In this document: piece by piece, positions 10,101 to 17,390 of the stretch | How the letters are laid out: each line of letters opens with the position of its first letter | Numbering within the stretch: position 1 is the first letter of the stretch | NCBI RefSeq assembly: GCF_002179165.1 | Contig: NZ_NFNY01000103.1 | Location: forward strand, 1 to 41,855 | DNA length: 41,855 nt | Direction of reading: 5' to 3' | Source: Campylobacter jejuni | Lineage (GTDB): Bacteria > Campylobacterota > Campylobacteria > Campylobacterales > Campylobacteraceae | Program-made: the position numbers and the translations under genes | The notes under the pieces: generated by a model | Told to the model about the DNA's origin: nothing | The model's input: the letters and a program-made list of their open reading frames with translations, nothing else | Database searches by the model: none

Positions 10101-10726
10101 AAACAAAGCTTGATTCAGACTCTTTAGATGCGACAAGCAAGGGCTATGGCTTGGGACAATATTTTAGTTTTTTGTTTGATAATGATTTGTATTTAGACTT
10201 TGTTTTGCGTTATATAAGATATGAAAATGATATGAGTGCGAGTTTTCTTCCAAGCGTTAATTCATCGCTTAATAGCAAGGCTTCAAATAATATTATCAGT
10301 AGTTTAGAATTGGGATATAGAAAATATTTTGATAATCTTTATTTTGAACCTCAAATTGAACTTATCAGTGGTTATGTGGATAATATCCATCTTTATAATG
10401 AGAATGTAGATATCAAGCTCGATTCTTATATGCCTTTGGTTTTAAAAACAGCGTTTTTTACAGGTGTAAATGTAAGCGAAAAGCTAAATTTAAAAGCAGG
10501 ATTTGGGTATATGAGTGATTTGAAAAGATCAGGCAAAAAATCTTTTAGTGATACAGCTGGAACAAGAGATTTTGATGGTTTGAAAGATGATAGAGTTTTT
10601 ATAAATTTAAATACTTCTTATAAGGTAAATGAAAAGACTCGTTTGAATTTAGATTTTGAAAAAAGTTTTTTTGGAGATTTAAATATTGATTGGAGTGTGA
10701 ATGCAAATTTAAGATATAGTTTTTAA
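7136..10726 (+). CDS. Serine protease autotransporter (S6/IgA-protease-like), intact
   Basis: 1196 residues. A short Sec signal (MKKYFLMLFAFECVCA) is followed by an S6-type peptidase domain (about 25-330). The catalytic His90 lies in FVVSAAHMTW, the Asp is 134 or 136 in TFDIDFAV, and the nucleophile Ser274 lies in APGDSGSAL. Residues about 350-900 are an Asn- and Leu-rich beta-helix passenger. Residues about 930-1196 form a beta-barrel ending in a terminal Phe (LRYSF), as outer-membrane porin-like translocators do. It should be secreted by type Va secretion and cleave a host or surface protein; the substrate is unknown. It is monocistronic, with AGGGGAG before the ATG. As I recall, the equivalent gene in the NCTC 11168 type strain (Cj0223) is annotated as a pseudogene, so an uninterrupted reading frame is notable. 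Confidence 0.92.
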   Translation: MKKYFLMLFAFECVCASVVNSDFYYQDYLDFALNKGKFKVGTKDIQIISKNGKIINFNAPMVDFNAANISGRLKGEFTNIGQSFVVSAAHMTWGEKGSGSNKGPLKQGDTLYFANVANRVVAASNDFRSRNTFDIDFAVFKMQKLNLNISANLSKELDFIEKVSNVKEESLRYEDKFQKIANDSKADFSIGKGKLYDTNRYEYFVREGTGIQGIGDIDINNRPIKIANDDKYHTGGFVTLGDKDDIRYRFELNFSNYKNGVRNDFTSSSAPGDSGSALYVYDKLDKKWYLVGVISTSNCNMNFTTGYYCTLVNYALINQPLIDEFKDARTIKIAGGNYILDKEGLKQNGEMIKGVEFISEKNFAHITFNDGNSRIVYENRIKEMAKSKDLYFSQNGNIVLLNDVDLGASVLNFTPNSKWEIKGDKWFINGGIYADKNSKIIYDTKLKENDFLYKMGKGELEIKSNNINSGLRMGEGLVNLSGEGKKFGEIYINGGMLKISNANNIDLNTLYLNGGTLDLNGQKLNTDVIKANSNNVFITSSKENANFTFSKSKDYIYHGNFASDNNFKLDIRDSQMIFDGNIYNAKGVMNIDNSKVNFQGHPMIHSYLDDQTLTHLKKFGQDVFAKGVRIDQKDWENRVFVLKELNLHNAFFNLSSYATLAVLNLNAKDSSVVLGSNEINIDEKDGENILSNNAGNDYGYKAFTGIGKEMFYQQELKNSNRFETREVYFKGNLNLENSNTFIYKTTFDGNINALNNDKIVTLSHSNFKGKISAKNLDLNNNTIFGGIQASNLNALNNTFNLDIAKDNIISTQSTSGKNNTILLNLVNLVKNSKKSILLASLADSKDEINEKYFSFPNLQKAFSTYTPNVEFSHDEQSANWILTKIETTEPNLENAFFHTSDNTKALNTANSLVDHFILNYIAEWNNMQKRMGELRDNPYGYGIWFRSFGGKLSDENSDGNYFELQMGLDKQSEFSNFNLYSGFMLNFTQTKLDSDSLDATSKGYGLGQYFSFLFDNDLYLDFVLRYIRYENDMSASFLPSVNSSLNSKASNNIISSLELGYRKYFDNLYFEPQIELISGYVDNIHLYNENVDIKLDSYMPLVLKTAFFTGVNVSEKLNLKAGFGYMSDLKRSGKKSFSDTAGTRDFDGLKDDRVFINLNTSYKVNEKTRLNLDFEKSFFGDLNIDWSVNANLRYSF

Positions 10727-10759
10727 AGAATTTTATAAAATCATTAAGCATTTTTTGTT

Positions 10760-10765
10760 TATAAT
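10760..10765 (+). promoter_or_regulatory. -10 box for the arginine operon
   Basis: A perfect TATAAT lies 31 bases before the argC ATG, preceded by a T-rich stretch and no recognisable -35 box, as is normal for the Campylobacter vegetative sigma factor. Confidence 0.6.
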
Positions 10766-10795
10766 TAATTTATTTAAAATTCAGCAAGGTTAAAA

Positions 10796-11824
10796 ATGAA
10801 GTTAAAAGTAGGAATTTTGGGTTCAAGTGGGTATGCAGGCAATGAGCTTGTGCGTATTTTGCTAAACCATTCTAAAGTTGAAATTTCCTATTTAGGTTCT
10901 AGTTCAAATGTGGGGCAAAATTACGCCGATTTTTATCCCAACACCCCTTTAAATTTAAATTTTGAAAACGAAAATTTAAATGAGCTTGATTTGGATGTTT
11001 TATTTACTGCCACTCCGCACGAATTTAGCGCCAAGCTTTTTAATGAAGCCTTGTTAAAAAAGATGAAAATTATTGATTTAAGTGCTGATTTTCGTCTTAA
11101 AAATCCTAAAGATTATAAAATTTGGTATCATTTTACTCATCCTAATGCTAAACTTTTGCAAAGTGCAGTTTATGGACTTTGTGAGCTTTACGAAGAAGAG
11201 ATAAAAAAGGCAAATTTGATTGCAAATCCAGGTTGTTACACGACTTGTTCGATACTTAGCCTTTATCCGCTTTTTAAGGAAAGAATCATTGATTTAAATT
11301 CGCTTATCATTGATGCAAAAAGCGGAGTGAGTGGTGCAGGAAGAAGTGCAAAAGTAGAAAATCTTTTTTGCGAAGTCAATGAAAATATCAAAGCCTATGG
11401 TTTAGCTTCACATCGCCATACTCCTGAAATTGAAGAGCATTTAAGCTATGCGGCAAAAGAGAAGATCACTTTGCAATTTACCCCACATCTTGTGCCTATG
11501 CAAAGAGGAATTTTAATCACTGCTTATGCGAATTTAAAACAAAATATCAGTGAAAAAGAAGTGCGTGAAATTTACGAAAAATACTATCAAAACAAGAAAT
11601 TCATAAGGCTTTTACCGCCGCAGTCGCTTCCGCAGACTCGGTGGGTTAAATCAAGCAATTTTGCGGACATAAATTTTAGCATTGATGAACGCACAAGGCG
11701 TATTATCATCATCGGTGCTATCGATAATTTAATTAAAGGTGCAGCAGGACAAGCTGTTCAAAATATGAATTTAATGTTTGATTTTGATGAAGATGAAGGA
11801 CTTAAATTCTTTGCAAATTTGTAA
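10796..11824 (+). CDS. argC: N-acetyl-gamma-glutamyl-phosphate reductase
   Basis: 342 residues. It catalyses the third step of arginine synthesis, the NADPH-dependent reduction of N-acetylglutamyl phosphate to the semialdehyde. The Rossmann motif is GILGSSGYAGNELVR (residues 7-20). The active-site Cys147 is in NPGCYTTCS, and the catalytic-region SHRHTPEIE is at about 200. The length fits the family. The start ATG follows CAAGGTTAAAA. It opens a tight operon with a GNAT gene, argB and argD (gaps of about 10 bases), so the four genes are expected to be co-expressed. Confidence 0.97.
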   Translation: MKLKVGILGSSGYAGNELVRILLNHSKVEISYLGSSSNVGQNYADFYPNTPLNLNFENENLNELDLDVLFTATPHEFSAKLFNEALLKKMKIIDLSADFRLKNPKDYKIWYHFTHPNAKLLQSAVYGLCELYEEEIKKANLIANPGCYTTCSILSLYPLFKERIIDLNSLIIDAKSGVSGAGRSAKVENLFCEVNENIKAYGLASHRHTPEIEEHLSYAAKEKITLQFTPHLVPMQRGILITAYANLKQNISEKEVREIYEKYYQNKKFIRLLPPQSLPQTRWVKSSNFADINFSIDERTRRIIIIGAIDNLIKGAAGQAVQNMNLMFDFDEDEGLKFFANL

Positions 11825-11833
11825 AGGATAAAA

Positions 11834-12280
11834 ATGCAAGTTAGAGCAATGCAAAAAAGCGATTACGAAGCTGTTTATAAGCTTTGGTGCGACATAAAAG
11901 GCTTTGGAATAAGAAGTATTGATGATAGCAAAGAAAATATAGAAAAATTTTTAGACAGAAATCCAAATCTTAGTGCGGTAGCGTTAATTAATGATGAAAT
12001 TGTAGGAAGCATACTTTGCGGACATGATGGACGCACAGGTGGATTTTATCATGTTTGCGTGCATAAAGATCATAGAAAAAAGGGCATAGCACACGAAATG
12101 ACCCAATTTTGCCTTGAAGCTTTAAAGGCTGAAAAGATCAATAAAATCGCCTTAATCGCTTTTAAAAGCAATGATTTAGGGAATGAATTTTGGAAAGCTT
12201 ATGGTTTTACCTTAAGAGAAGATGCGAATTATTATGATTTATCATTAAATTCGCACAATCAAACACATTTTAATGCTTAA
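11834..12280 (+). CDS. GNAT-family N-acetyltransferase within arg operon
   Basis: 148 residues with a GNAT fold. The acetyl-CoA loop is visible as VCVHKDHRKKGIAHEM (a Q/RxxGxG/A variant), followed by the strand KINKIALIAFKSN and NEFWKAYGF, typical of the C-terminal half. It sits between argC and argB with gaps of about 9 bases. Its context suggests N-acetylation of an amino acid or arginine intermediate, possibly a stand-in for N-acetylglutamate synthase (argA), but GNAT substrate cannot be read from sequence. The RBS is AAAGGATAAAA. Confidence 0.85.
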   Translation: MQVRAMQKSDYEAVYKLWCDIKGFGIRSIDDSKENIEKFLDRNPNLSAVALINDEIVGSILCGHDGRTGGFYHVCVHKDHRKKGIAHEMTQFCLEALKAEKINKIALIAFKSNDLGNEFWKAYGFTLREDANYYDLSLNSHNQTHFNA

Positions 12281-12289
12281 GGAGAATAT

Positions 12290-13129
12290 ATGCAAAAGTA
12301 TTTAGAAAAAGCGAATGTTTTGATTGAAGCTTTGCCTTATATACGCAAATTTAGTTCCAAAATCATACTCATAAAATACGGCGGATCGGCTATGGAAAAT
12401 GAGGAATTAAAGCATTGCGTGATGCAAGATATCGCCCTTTTAAAGCTTGTGGGCTTAAAGCCTATTATTGTTCATGGCGGCGGTAAGGATATTTCTAAAA
12501 TGTGTGAGAAATTAGGTGTGAAAAGCGAATTTAAAAATGGTCTTAGAGTCAGCGATGAAGCCACGACTAATGTAGCTAATATGGTGCTAAATTATATCAA
12601 TAAAAATTTAGTCCATAGTTTGCAAAATTTAGGTGTGAAAGCTATAGGACTTTGCGGTAAAGACGGCGGGCTTTTAGAATGCGTGCCAAAAGATAAAAAT
12701 TTAGGTTTTGTAGGCGAGATAAGCAAAGTAAATTCAAGCGTATTAGAAGATCTTTTAGAAAAAGATTTTTTGCCAATTATTGCACCTATTGGAATGGATG
12801 AGAGTTTTAATACTTATAATATCAATGCCGATGATGCAGCTTGTGCTATTGCCAAAGCTTTAAAGGCCGAAAAACTTGCTTTTTTAACAGATACTGCAGG
12901 GCTTTATGAAGATTTTAATGATAAAAATTCTTTGATTTCAAAAATCAATACAGAACAAGCCAAAATTTTACTTGAAAAAATCGAAGGCGGTATGTATGTC
13001 AAGCTAAAATCATGTATTGATGCTTGTGAAAATGGGGTTAAAAAAGTGCATATTTTAGATGGACGCATTAAGCATTCTTTATTGCTTGAATTTTTTACCG
13101 ATGAAGGTATTGGGACTTTGGTAGGATAA
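12290..13129 (+). CDS. argB: Acetylglutamate kinase
   Basis: 279 residues. It phosphorylates N-acetylglutamate, the second step of arginine synthesis. Amino-acid-kinase signatures are KYGGSAM near residue 29, the glycine loop IIVHGGGKDISKM near 60-72, the substrate loop NGLRVSDEAT, and the Asp-rich NINADDAACAIAKAL near 179. IEGGMYVKLKSC near 231 is the nucleotide-binding lysine region. The N-terminal helix (YLEKANVLIEALPYI) resembles the arginine-sensitive hexameric forms, so feedback inhibition is plausible. The ATG follows AAGGAGAATAT. Confidence 0.97.
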   Translation: MQKYLEKANVLIEALPYIRKFSSKIILIKYGGSAMENEELKHCVMQDIALLKLVGLKPIIVHGGGKDISKMCEKLGVKSEFKNGLRVSDEATTNVANMVLNYINKNLVHSLQNLGVKAIGLCGKDGGLLECVPKDKNLGFVGEISKVNSSVLEDLLEKDFLPIIAPIGMDESFNTYNINADDAACAIAKALKAEKLAFLTDTAGLYEDFNDKNSLISKINTEQAKILLEKIEGGMYVKLKSCIDACENGVKKVHILDGRIKHSLLLEFFTDEGIGTLVG

Positions 13130-13138
13130 GGATGAAAA

Positions 13139-14323
13139 ATGAATTACAAAGATCAAAGTCATATTATCCCTACTTATAAGCGTTTTGATATTGTTTTGGA
13201 GCGTGGAGAAGGGGTTTATCTTTTTGATGATAAAGGTAAGAAGTACCTTGATTTTTTAAGTGGCATAGGTGTTTGTGCTTTGGGGTATAATCATTTTGAA
13301 TTTAATACTAAAATCAAAGCACAAGTGGATAAGCTTTTACATACTAGTAATTTATATTTTAATGAGAATATTGCTAAGGCAGCTAAAAATTTAGCTAATG
13401 CTAGTGCTTTATCGCATGTATTTTTCACAAATTCAGGCACAGAAAGCATAGAAGGTGCGATGAAAGTCGCTAGAAAATACGCTTTTAACAAAGGCATTAA
13501 AGGTGGAAATTTTATCGCTTTTAAGCATTCTTTCCATGGACGCACTTTGGGTGCTTTATCTTTAACTGCTAATGAAAAATACCAAAAAGCTTTCAAACCT
13601 TTGATTTCTAGTGTGAAATTTGCAAAATATAATGATTTTTCAAGTGTTGAAAAATTCGTAAATGAAAAAACTTGTGCAATTTTTTTAGAAAGTGTGCAAG
13701 GAGAAGGGGGTATAAATCCGGCAGATAAAGATTTTTATAAGGCTTTAAGAAAGCTTTGCGATGAAAGGGATATATTATTAATCGCTGATGAAATTCAGTG
13801 CGGTATGGGACGCAGTGGTAAGTTTTTTGCTTACGAGCATTTTGGAATTTTGCCTGATGTGATGACTTCTGCTAAGGCTTTGGGGTGTGGGCTTAGTGTG
13901 GGAGCTTTTGTGGTAAGCCAAAAGGTGGCACAAAATTCTTTAGAAGCAGGAGATCATGGCAGCACTTATGGCGGAAATCCTTTAGCTTGTGCGGGTGTTA
14001 ATGCGGTTTTTGAAATTTTTAAAAAAGAAAAGATTTTAGAAAATGTTTGCAAACTCACTCCTTATTTGGAGCAAAGTTTGGATAATTTAATCAAAGAATT
14101 TGATTTTTGCAAAAAGCGAAAAGGTTTAGGTTTTATGCAGGGATTAAGTCTTGATAAAAGTGTTAAAGTTTCGCAAATAATAAAAAAATGTCAAGAAAAT
14201 TCTCTTTTGCTTATCAGTTGTGGCGAGAATGATTTGAGATTTTTACCTCCTTTAATCATAAAAAAAGATCATATTGATGAGATGGGCGAGAAATTAAGAA
14301 AAGCCTTAAAAAGTTTTAAATAA
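13139..14323 (+). CDS. argD: Acetylornithine aminotransferase
   Basis: 394 residues, a class III PLP-dependent aminotransferase that converts N-acetylglutamate semialdehyde to N-acetylornithine; related enzymes also serve the lysine pathway. Visible landmarks are the phosphate loop TNSGTESIEGAMK (about 97-109), FKHSFHGRTLGALS (128-141), the PLP-binding Asp217 in LIADEIQCGMGR, the Schiff-base Lys246 in TSAKALGCGL, and HGSTYGGNPLA. It is the last gene of the arg operon and converges on pcm, with a shared hairpin between them. Confidence 0.96.
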   Translation: MNYKDQSHIIPTYKRFDIVLERGEGVYLFDDKGKKYLDFLSGIGVCALGYNHFEFNTKIKAQVDKLLHTSNLYFNENIAKAAKNLANASALSHVFFTNSGTESIEGAMKVARKYAFNKGIKGGNFIAFKHSFHGRTLGALSLTANEKYQKAFKPLISSVKFAKYNDFSSVEKFVNEKTCAIFLESVQGEGGINPADKDFYKALRKLCDERDILLIADEIQCGMGRSGKFFAYEHFGILPDVMTSAKALGCGLSVGAFVVSQKVAQNSLEAGDHGSTYGGNPLACAGVNAVFEIFKKEKILENVCKLTPYLEQSLDNLIKEFDFCKKRKGLGFMQGLSLDKSVKVSQIIKKCQENSLLLISCGENDLRFLPPLIIKKDHIDEMGEKLRKALKSFK

Positions 14324-14332
14324 CTTTTTAAG
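14305..14332. terminator. Bidirectional terminator between argD and pcm
   Basis: An 11-base-pair perfect inverted repeat (CTTAAAAAGTT / AACTTTTTAAG, loop TTAAAT) spans the end of argD and the gap before the pcm stop. A and T tracts on both sides let it act on both convergent transcripts. Confidence 0.7.
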
Positions 14333-14962
14333 TTACTCTTTTCCGTCCATTATTGGCACAAAAAGGCATTCTTCTAAAACTTCTTTTTGCAAATTTGTGC
14401 CATTTTTGGTAATGCGAGTTATAAATTGCTTGCCATTATGTAAAATAGGAGCTACAAGTATGCCTCCATCGCTTAATTGATCGAGTAAAATTTCAGGAAT
14501 TTGCGTCGCATAAGCTGAAAACAAAATTCTATCATAAGGCGCGTAATTTTTCCAGCCATTTTGTCCGTCTTCAAATTTAACATTGATATTGAAAAGTTCC
14601 AATTCTCTAAAGGTTTGTGCGGCTTTTTTAGCTAAATTTTCTATGCGTTCTATGGTAAAAACGCGTCTTATCACTTTACTTAAAATTGCTGCTTGATAAC
14701 CGCTTCCACAGCCAATTTCAAGCACACTGTCAGCGTCTTTGAAATTTAGTGCCATAGTCATTTTAGCCACGGTTAAAGGAGAACTAATCCATTGAGAATT
14801 CGCCAAAGGCAAAGCATCAAGACGATAAGCATGAGCTTTAAGTGGGGAAAAAATTTCGCGTGGAATTTGACAAAAAGCATTAAAAAGTTCTTCACTGATA
14901 AAGACTTTTTGTGCGATTTCTTCAGCCATACTTTGACAGCGTTTTTGTTCGAATGCGTTCAT
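14333..14962 (-). CDS. pcm: Protein-L-isoaspartate O-methyltransferase
   Basis: 209 residues. It methylates isoaspartyl residues in damaged proteins, using SAM, to start their repair. The SAM motif is VLEIGCGSGYQAAILSK (about 80-96), and the family's substrate-proximal SSPLTVAKM and DALPLANSQWIS segments lie before it. YDRILFSAYATQIPEIL and LVAPI near the C-terminus complete the fold. The ATG at 14962 follows AGGAGAAAA. It is divergent from the neighbouring gamma-carbonic-anhydrase-like gene and convergent with argD. Confidence 0.93.
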   Translation of the reverse strand: MNAFEQKRCQSMAEEIAQKVFISEELFNAFCQIPREIFSPLKAHAYRLDALPLANSQWISSPLTVAKMTMALNFKDADSVLEIGCGSGYQAAILSKVIRRVFTIERIENLAKKAAQTFRELELFNINVKFEDGQNGWKNYAPYDRILFSAYATQIPEILLDQLSDGGILVAPILHNGKQFITRITKNGTNLQKEVLEECLFVPIMDGKE

Positions 14963-15055
14963 TTTTTCTCCTATTTAAAATGAAAAATTGTAACGAATAA
15001 AGTTTCAAAATTTGATTAAAAACTCAAATTTTTGTTTTTTATAGTGTATTTTGGT

Positions 15056-15061
15056 TATACT
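15056..15061 (+). promoter_or_regulatory. -10 box upstream of gamma-carbonic-anhydrase-like gene
   Basis: TATACT lies 19 bases before the ATG at 15080, within an AT-rich divergent intergenic region; no -35 box is evident. Confidence 0.4.
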
Positions 15062-15079
15062 AAGAAAAAAGGATGAAAA

Positions 15080-15622
15080 ATGCTTATTAAATTTAAAGGT
15101 AAAATTCCAAATTTAGGTGCAAATGTCTTCATTGCCGAGGGGGCTAAAATTATTGGCGAAGTTGAAATTGACGATGAAAGCAGTGTATGGTTTAATTGTG
15201 TTTTAAGGGGAGATGTGAATTTTATCAAAATTGGCAAAAGGACAAATATACAGGATTTAACGACTATCCATGTATGGCATAGAGAATTTAATATAGACGG
15301 AAGTTTGAAAGATAAAGGCTTTCCTACTATTATAGGCGATGATGTGACCATAGGGCATAATTGCGTGATCCATGCTTGCATTATAGGTTCTCGCGTACTT
15401 GTGGGCATGAATGCTGTGATAATGGATGCAGCACAGATTGGCGATGACAGCATAGTAGGGGCGGGCAGCGTGGTGACTAAAGGCAAGAAATTTCCGCCAA
15501 AATCGCTAATACTTGGAAATCCTGCCAAAGTTGTGCGTGAGTTAAGAGATGAAGAAGTGGCATTTTTAAAACAATCGGCTTTAAATTATGTTGAGTTTAA
15601 AAATGATTTTTTAAAAGTTTAA
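15080..15622 (+). CDS. Gamma-carbonic-anhydrase-like hexapeptide-repeat protein
   Basis: 180 residues with a left-handed beta-helix made of hexapeptide repeats (VEIDDE, IGKRTN, IGDDVT, IGHNCV, IGSRVL, IGDDSI, VGAGSV). His residues at HVWH and GHNCVIH match the metal-binding positions of the gamma-carbonic anhydrase/YrdA/PaaY family. Such proteins bind zinc or iron; some hydrate CO2 and many have unknown activity, so the enzymatic role is uncertain. Some are annotated as transferases because of the fold. The ATG is preceded by AAAAGGATGAAAA. Confidence 0.85.
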   Translation: MLIKFKGKIPNLGANVFIAEGAKIIGEVEIDDESSVWFNCVLRGDVNFIKIGKRTNIQDLTTIHVWHREFNIDGSLKDKGFPTIIGDDVTIGHNCVIHACIIGSRVLVGMNAVIMDAAQIGDDSIVGAGSVVTKGKKFPPKSLILGNPAKVVRELRDEEVAFLKQSALNYVEFKNDFLKV

Positions 15623-15641
15623 TTTAAAATTTAAAGCCAAA

Positions 15642-16577
15642 TTATTTAAGCAAACTTTTTAAAAGCATACTATCATCTTTTTGTTGCATGAAGATATTTT
15701 CTTCTTCTGATTTAAGTTTGTTAAAATCTTTTAATTTTTCAAAATCCGCTTTGATGTTTTCCCAAAGTATTTTTACAAGAGAAGAATTATCAGATTTTTC
15801 TGAACTTTTCTTATCCTGTGCTAAATGCTTTATATTTTCTGCAGCTTTTGCATAGTCAAGTTTTAAATTGCTATTATAATAAATTGGAAAATCACTTTTA
15901 TCATCATTGTTAACATATAAAAATGATATAGTGATGAAAGCATTAAGATTTTCTAAATCTTTAAAATCGTTATTAAAATTGCTATTTTGTATTTTATTTA
16001 GAAATTCTTTTCTTTCTTCTATGCTTAATTTTTCTTCCGTAGTGAAAAGAAATTTATAATCTCTATCAAAATCTTCAAAATTAAGAAAATCAAATTTTTT
16101 ATAATCTAAATGATCTTTTGGGATGAAATTAGCAGCAGAACTCAAGCTTTTCCCGTCTATAGTGTGAATATCAGCTTGTATATAAAAAGTATCACTTATA
16201 TCTATTTTAATATCGCTTATATACGCTCCCTTGCAATAAACATTTACATCTTCTAAGGGTTGCTTTAGAAATTCCATTATAAAGCATTGTTGTTTTTTAT
16301 TTAGAGTGCTAAAATCCACCGCATTGCCATTAAGATCTTTGATATTTTGTAGATATTTAGTAAGCTCTTTTTTGACATAAGTGATTGAATTATCAGAAAA
16401 AAGCACTTTTAAATCGTCTTTGTTTAAATTTTTATTTTCATCATTAAGAAGCACCTTTTCCACTTCTTTATTTAATACTTCTTGCCAAGATTCAACGTCT
16501 TGTCCCCAGCCACTGCTATCAAATCCATCGCGTTCATAATAAATTGCTTTATCACTTAAGATATAGTTACTTACCAT
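15642..16577 (-). CDS. Unknown cytoplasmic protein paired with the GG-leader gene
   Basis: 311 residues, highly charged (Lys, Asp and Glu), no signal peptide or membrane helix. It contains many short amphipathic helices and a central beta-rich part (CKGAYISDIKIDISDTFYIQ; FITISFLYVNND). An aromatic N-terminal patch (FDSSGWGQDVESWQ) is distinctive. I do not recognise the family. It starts 11 bases after the upstream gene's stop, so the two are co-transcribed and may work together, for example as an immunity, modification or adaptor partner. Codon use is as AT-rich as the surroundings. Confidence 0.7.
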   Translation of the reverse strand: MVSNYILSDKAIYYERDGFDSSGWGQDVESWQEVLNKEVEKVLLNDENKNLNKDDLKVLFSDNSITYVKKELTKYLQNIKDLNGNAVDFSTLNKKQQCFIMEFLKQPLEDVNVYCKGAYISDIKIDISDTFYIQADIHTIDGKSLSSAANFIPKDHLDYKKFDFLNFEDFDRDYKFLFTTEEKLSIEERKEFLNKIQNSNFNNDFKDLENLNAFITISFLYVNNDDKSDFPIYYNSNLKLDYAKAAENIKHLAQDKKSSEKSDNSSLVKILWENIKADFEKLKDFNKLKSEEENIFMQQKDDSMLLKSLLK

Positions 16578-16588
16578 TGCTTAATACT

Positions 16589-17044
16589 TCACACTTTTAA
16601 ATAGATTAAACTGGGTTTTTTTATAAAAGTATCGATTGCTAAAGGATTGCGATAAAGTATTTTATTATTTGTATCATAAAGATAAAATTCTTGATGATTT
16701 AATCTGTCTTTTACTCCTAAAACAACCACGCCATTTCCATTATAACCCATTTTATTTCTTACAGAATCAGTCCCTGAGTTTGATTTTATTTCTCCGGTGT
16801 ATTTGTTAAAATTTAAATGAAAAGCATCGCTTAAAACCCAAAAATGAAGACCTCGCCTATCGAGTTGGTTTAATCTATAAAATATCCCACCTTTAACTTC
16901 TTTCATTTCTTCCAAGCTAAGAACTTTAACTCCTGCACTATTATCGCTCAATTTTCCATGAGTAATTTTGGCTAACAAATCATCCGCAAAAGCAGAGCTG
17001 GTTAGCAATGCGGCTAAAGTCAAACCACCAATTAATTTTTTCAT
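16589..17044 (-). CDS. Secreted protein with Sec signal and double-glycine leader motif
   Basis: 151 residues. The first 20 residues (MKKLIGGLTLAALLTSSAFA) are a classic Sec signal with an AFA cleavage site. At residues about 42-53 there is LSLEEMKEVKGG, which matches the double-glycine leader pattern (LSxxEMxxVxGG) normally cut by PCAT-type peptidase/ABC exporters of bacteriocins. The remaining 98 residues are a beta-rich mature part with YNGNGVVVLGVKDRLNHQEFYLYDTNNK. Having both signals in one protein is unusual. No C39-peptidase transporter is in the window. The ATG follows AAAGGGGTTGAA. The function is unknown; a secreted effector, bacteriocin-like or host-interaction protein are options. 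Confidence 0.75.
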   Translation of the reverse strand: MKKLIGGLTLAALLTSSAFADDLLAKITHGKLSDNSAGVKVLSLEEMKEVKGGIFYRLNQLDRRGLHFWVLSDAFHLNFNKYTGEIKSNSGTDSVRNKMGYNGNGVVVLGVKDRLNHQEFYLYDTNNKILYRNPLAIDTFIKKPSLIYLKV

Positions 17045-17116
17045 TTCAACCCCTTTTTTATAAAAATAGATTTTGATTTATTTTATCATTGAATGAATTT
17101 TTAGTCAAATTTATCT

Positions 17117-17136
17117 AATGCCTATCTTAAGGCATT
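17117..17136. terminator. Small inverted repeat in the 17045-17390 gap
   Basis: AATGCCT and AGGCATT, separated by ATCTTA, form a 7-pair stem followed on the plus strand by TTTT. It could be a weak terminator or a remnant. Apart from this, 17045-17240 shows only AT-rich sequence with the promoter and RBS of the minus-strand gene. Confidence 0.3.
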
Positions 17137-17244
17137 TTAAAAATTATCTTTATGGTAAATTGTGCCTTTTAAAATGTTTTTTATTTGTATGAATTTTTAT
17201 TAATCTTGTAAATTTATAATCAATTTAGTTTAATGAAAAAATGT

Positions 17245-17250
17245 TAGAAT
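17245..17250 (+). promoter_or_regulatory. Candidate extended -10 for the tRNA-like RNA and vWA gene
   Basis: TAGAAT, preceded by TGT (extended -10 form TGnTAGAAT), would start transcription near 17257, about 20 bases before the terminal stem of the structured RNA. A small hairpin (GATAC, AAA, GTATC; 17260-17272) would then sit at the RNA's 5' end. Confidence 0.45.
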
Positions 17251-17274
17251 TTATTTTAAGATACAAAGTATCCT

Positions 17275-17373
17275 GTGCGACACATACAGCAAATTTTAAA
17301 TGGTAAGCTACCTTAGATTGCGGGTTCGAGTCCCGTCTGAATTTTTCAGAAGTAGCATTTTTTTGTGTCGCGT
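17275..17373 (+). ncRNA. tRNA-like structured RNA, candidate Y-RNA analogue
   Basis: The ends pair perfectly: GCGACACA (17277-17284) with TGTGTCGC (17364-17371), extended by two G-U wobbles. Inside is an intact tRNA T-arm (17320-17336; stem GCGGG/CCCGT, loop TTCGAGT). A six-pair acceptor-like hairpin TCTGAA-TTT-TTCAGA (17336-17350) directly abuts it. GCTAC (17307-17311) pairs with GTAGC (17352-17356), enclosing both. A D-loop-like GGTAA (17302-17306) lies as a bulge if AAAT (17298-17301) pairs with ATTT (17357-17360), where it could dock on the T-loop. TA follows the closing stem as in tRNA positions 8-9. There is no anticodon arm, no CCA, and too little space for one. The module recalls YrlA-type bacterial Y RNAs, which mimic tRNA and bind Ro60/Rsr. 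It lies immediately before a DUF2828/TROVE-like gene, either as its leader or as a processed RNA. Confidence 0.7.
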
Positions 17374-17390
17374 TCCTAAAAAGGTTAAAA

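Noticed and set aside
17320-17340. Attachment-site remnant (3' end of a tRNA left by an integrating element)
   Set aside because: No integrase, second tRNA copy or direct repeat was seen in the window, and the flanking bases form an eight-pair closing stem that an att fragment would not need. It remains the main alternative and a whole-genome search for the matching tRNA would settle it.
17285-17350. A normal tRNA gene
   Set aside because: The T-arm is perfect and GGTA is present, but there is no anticodon arm, the acceptor-like stem is closed internally, and no CCA-competent 3' end follows.
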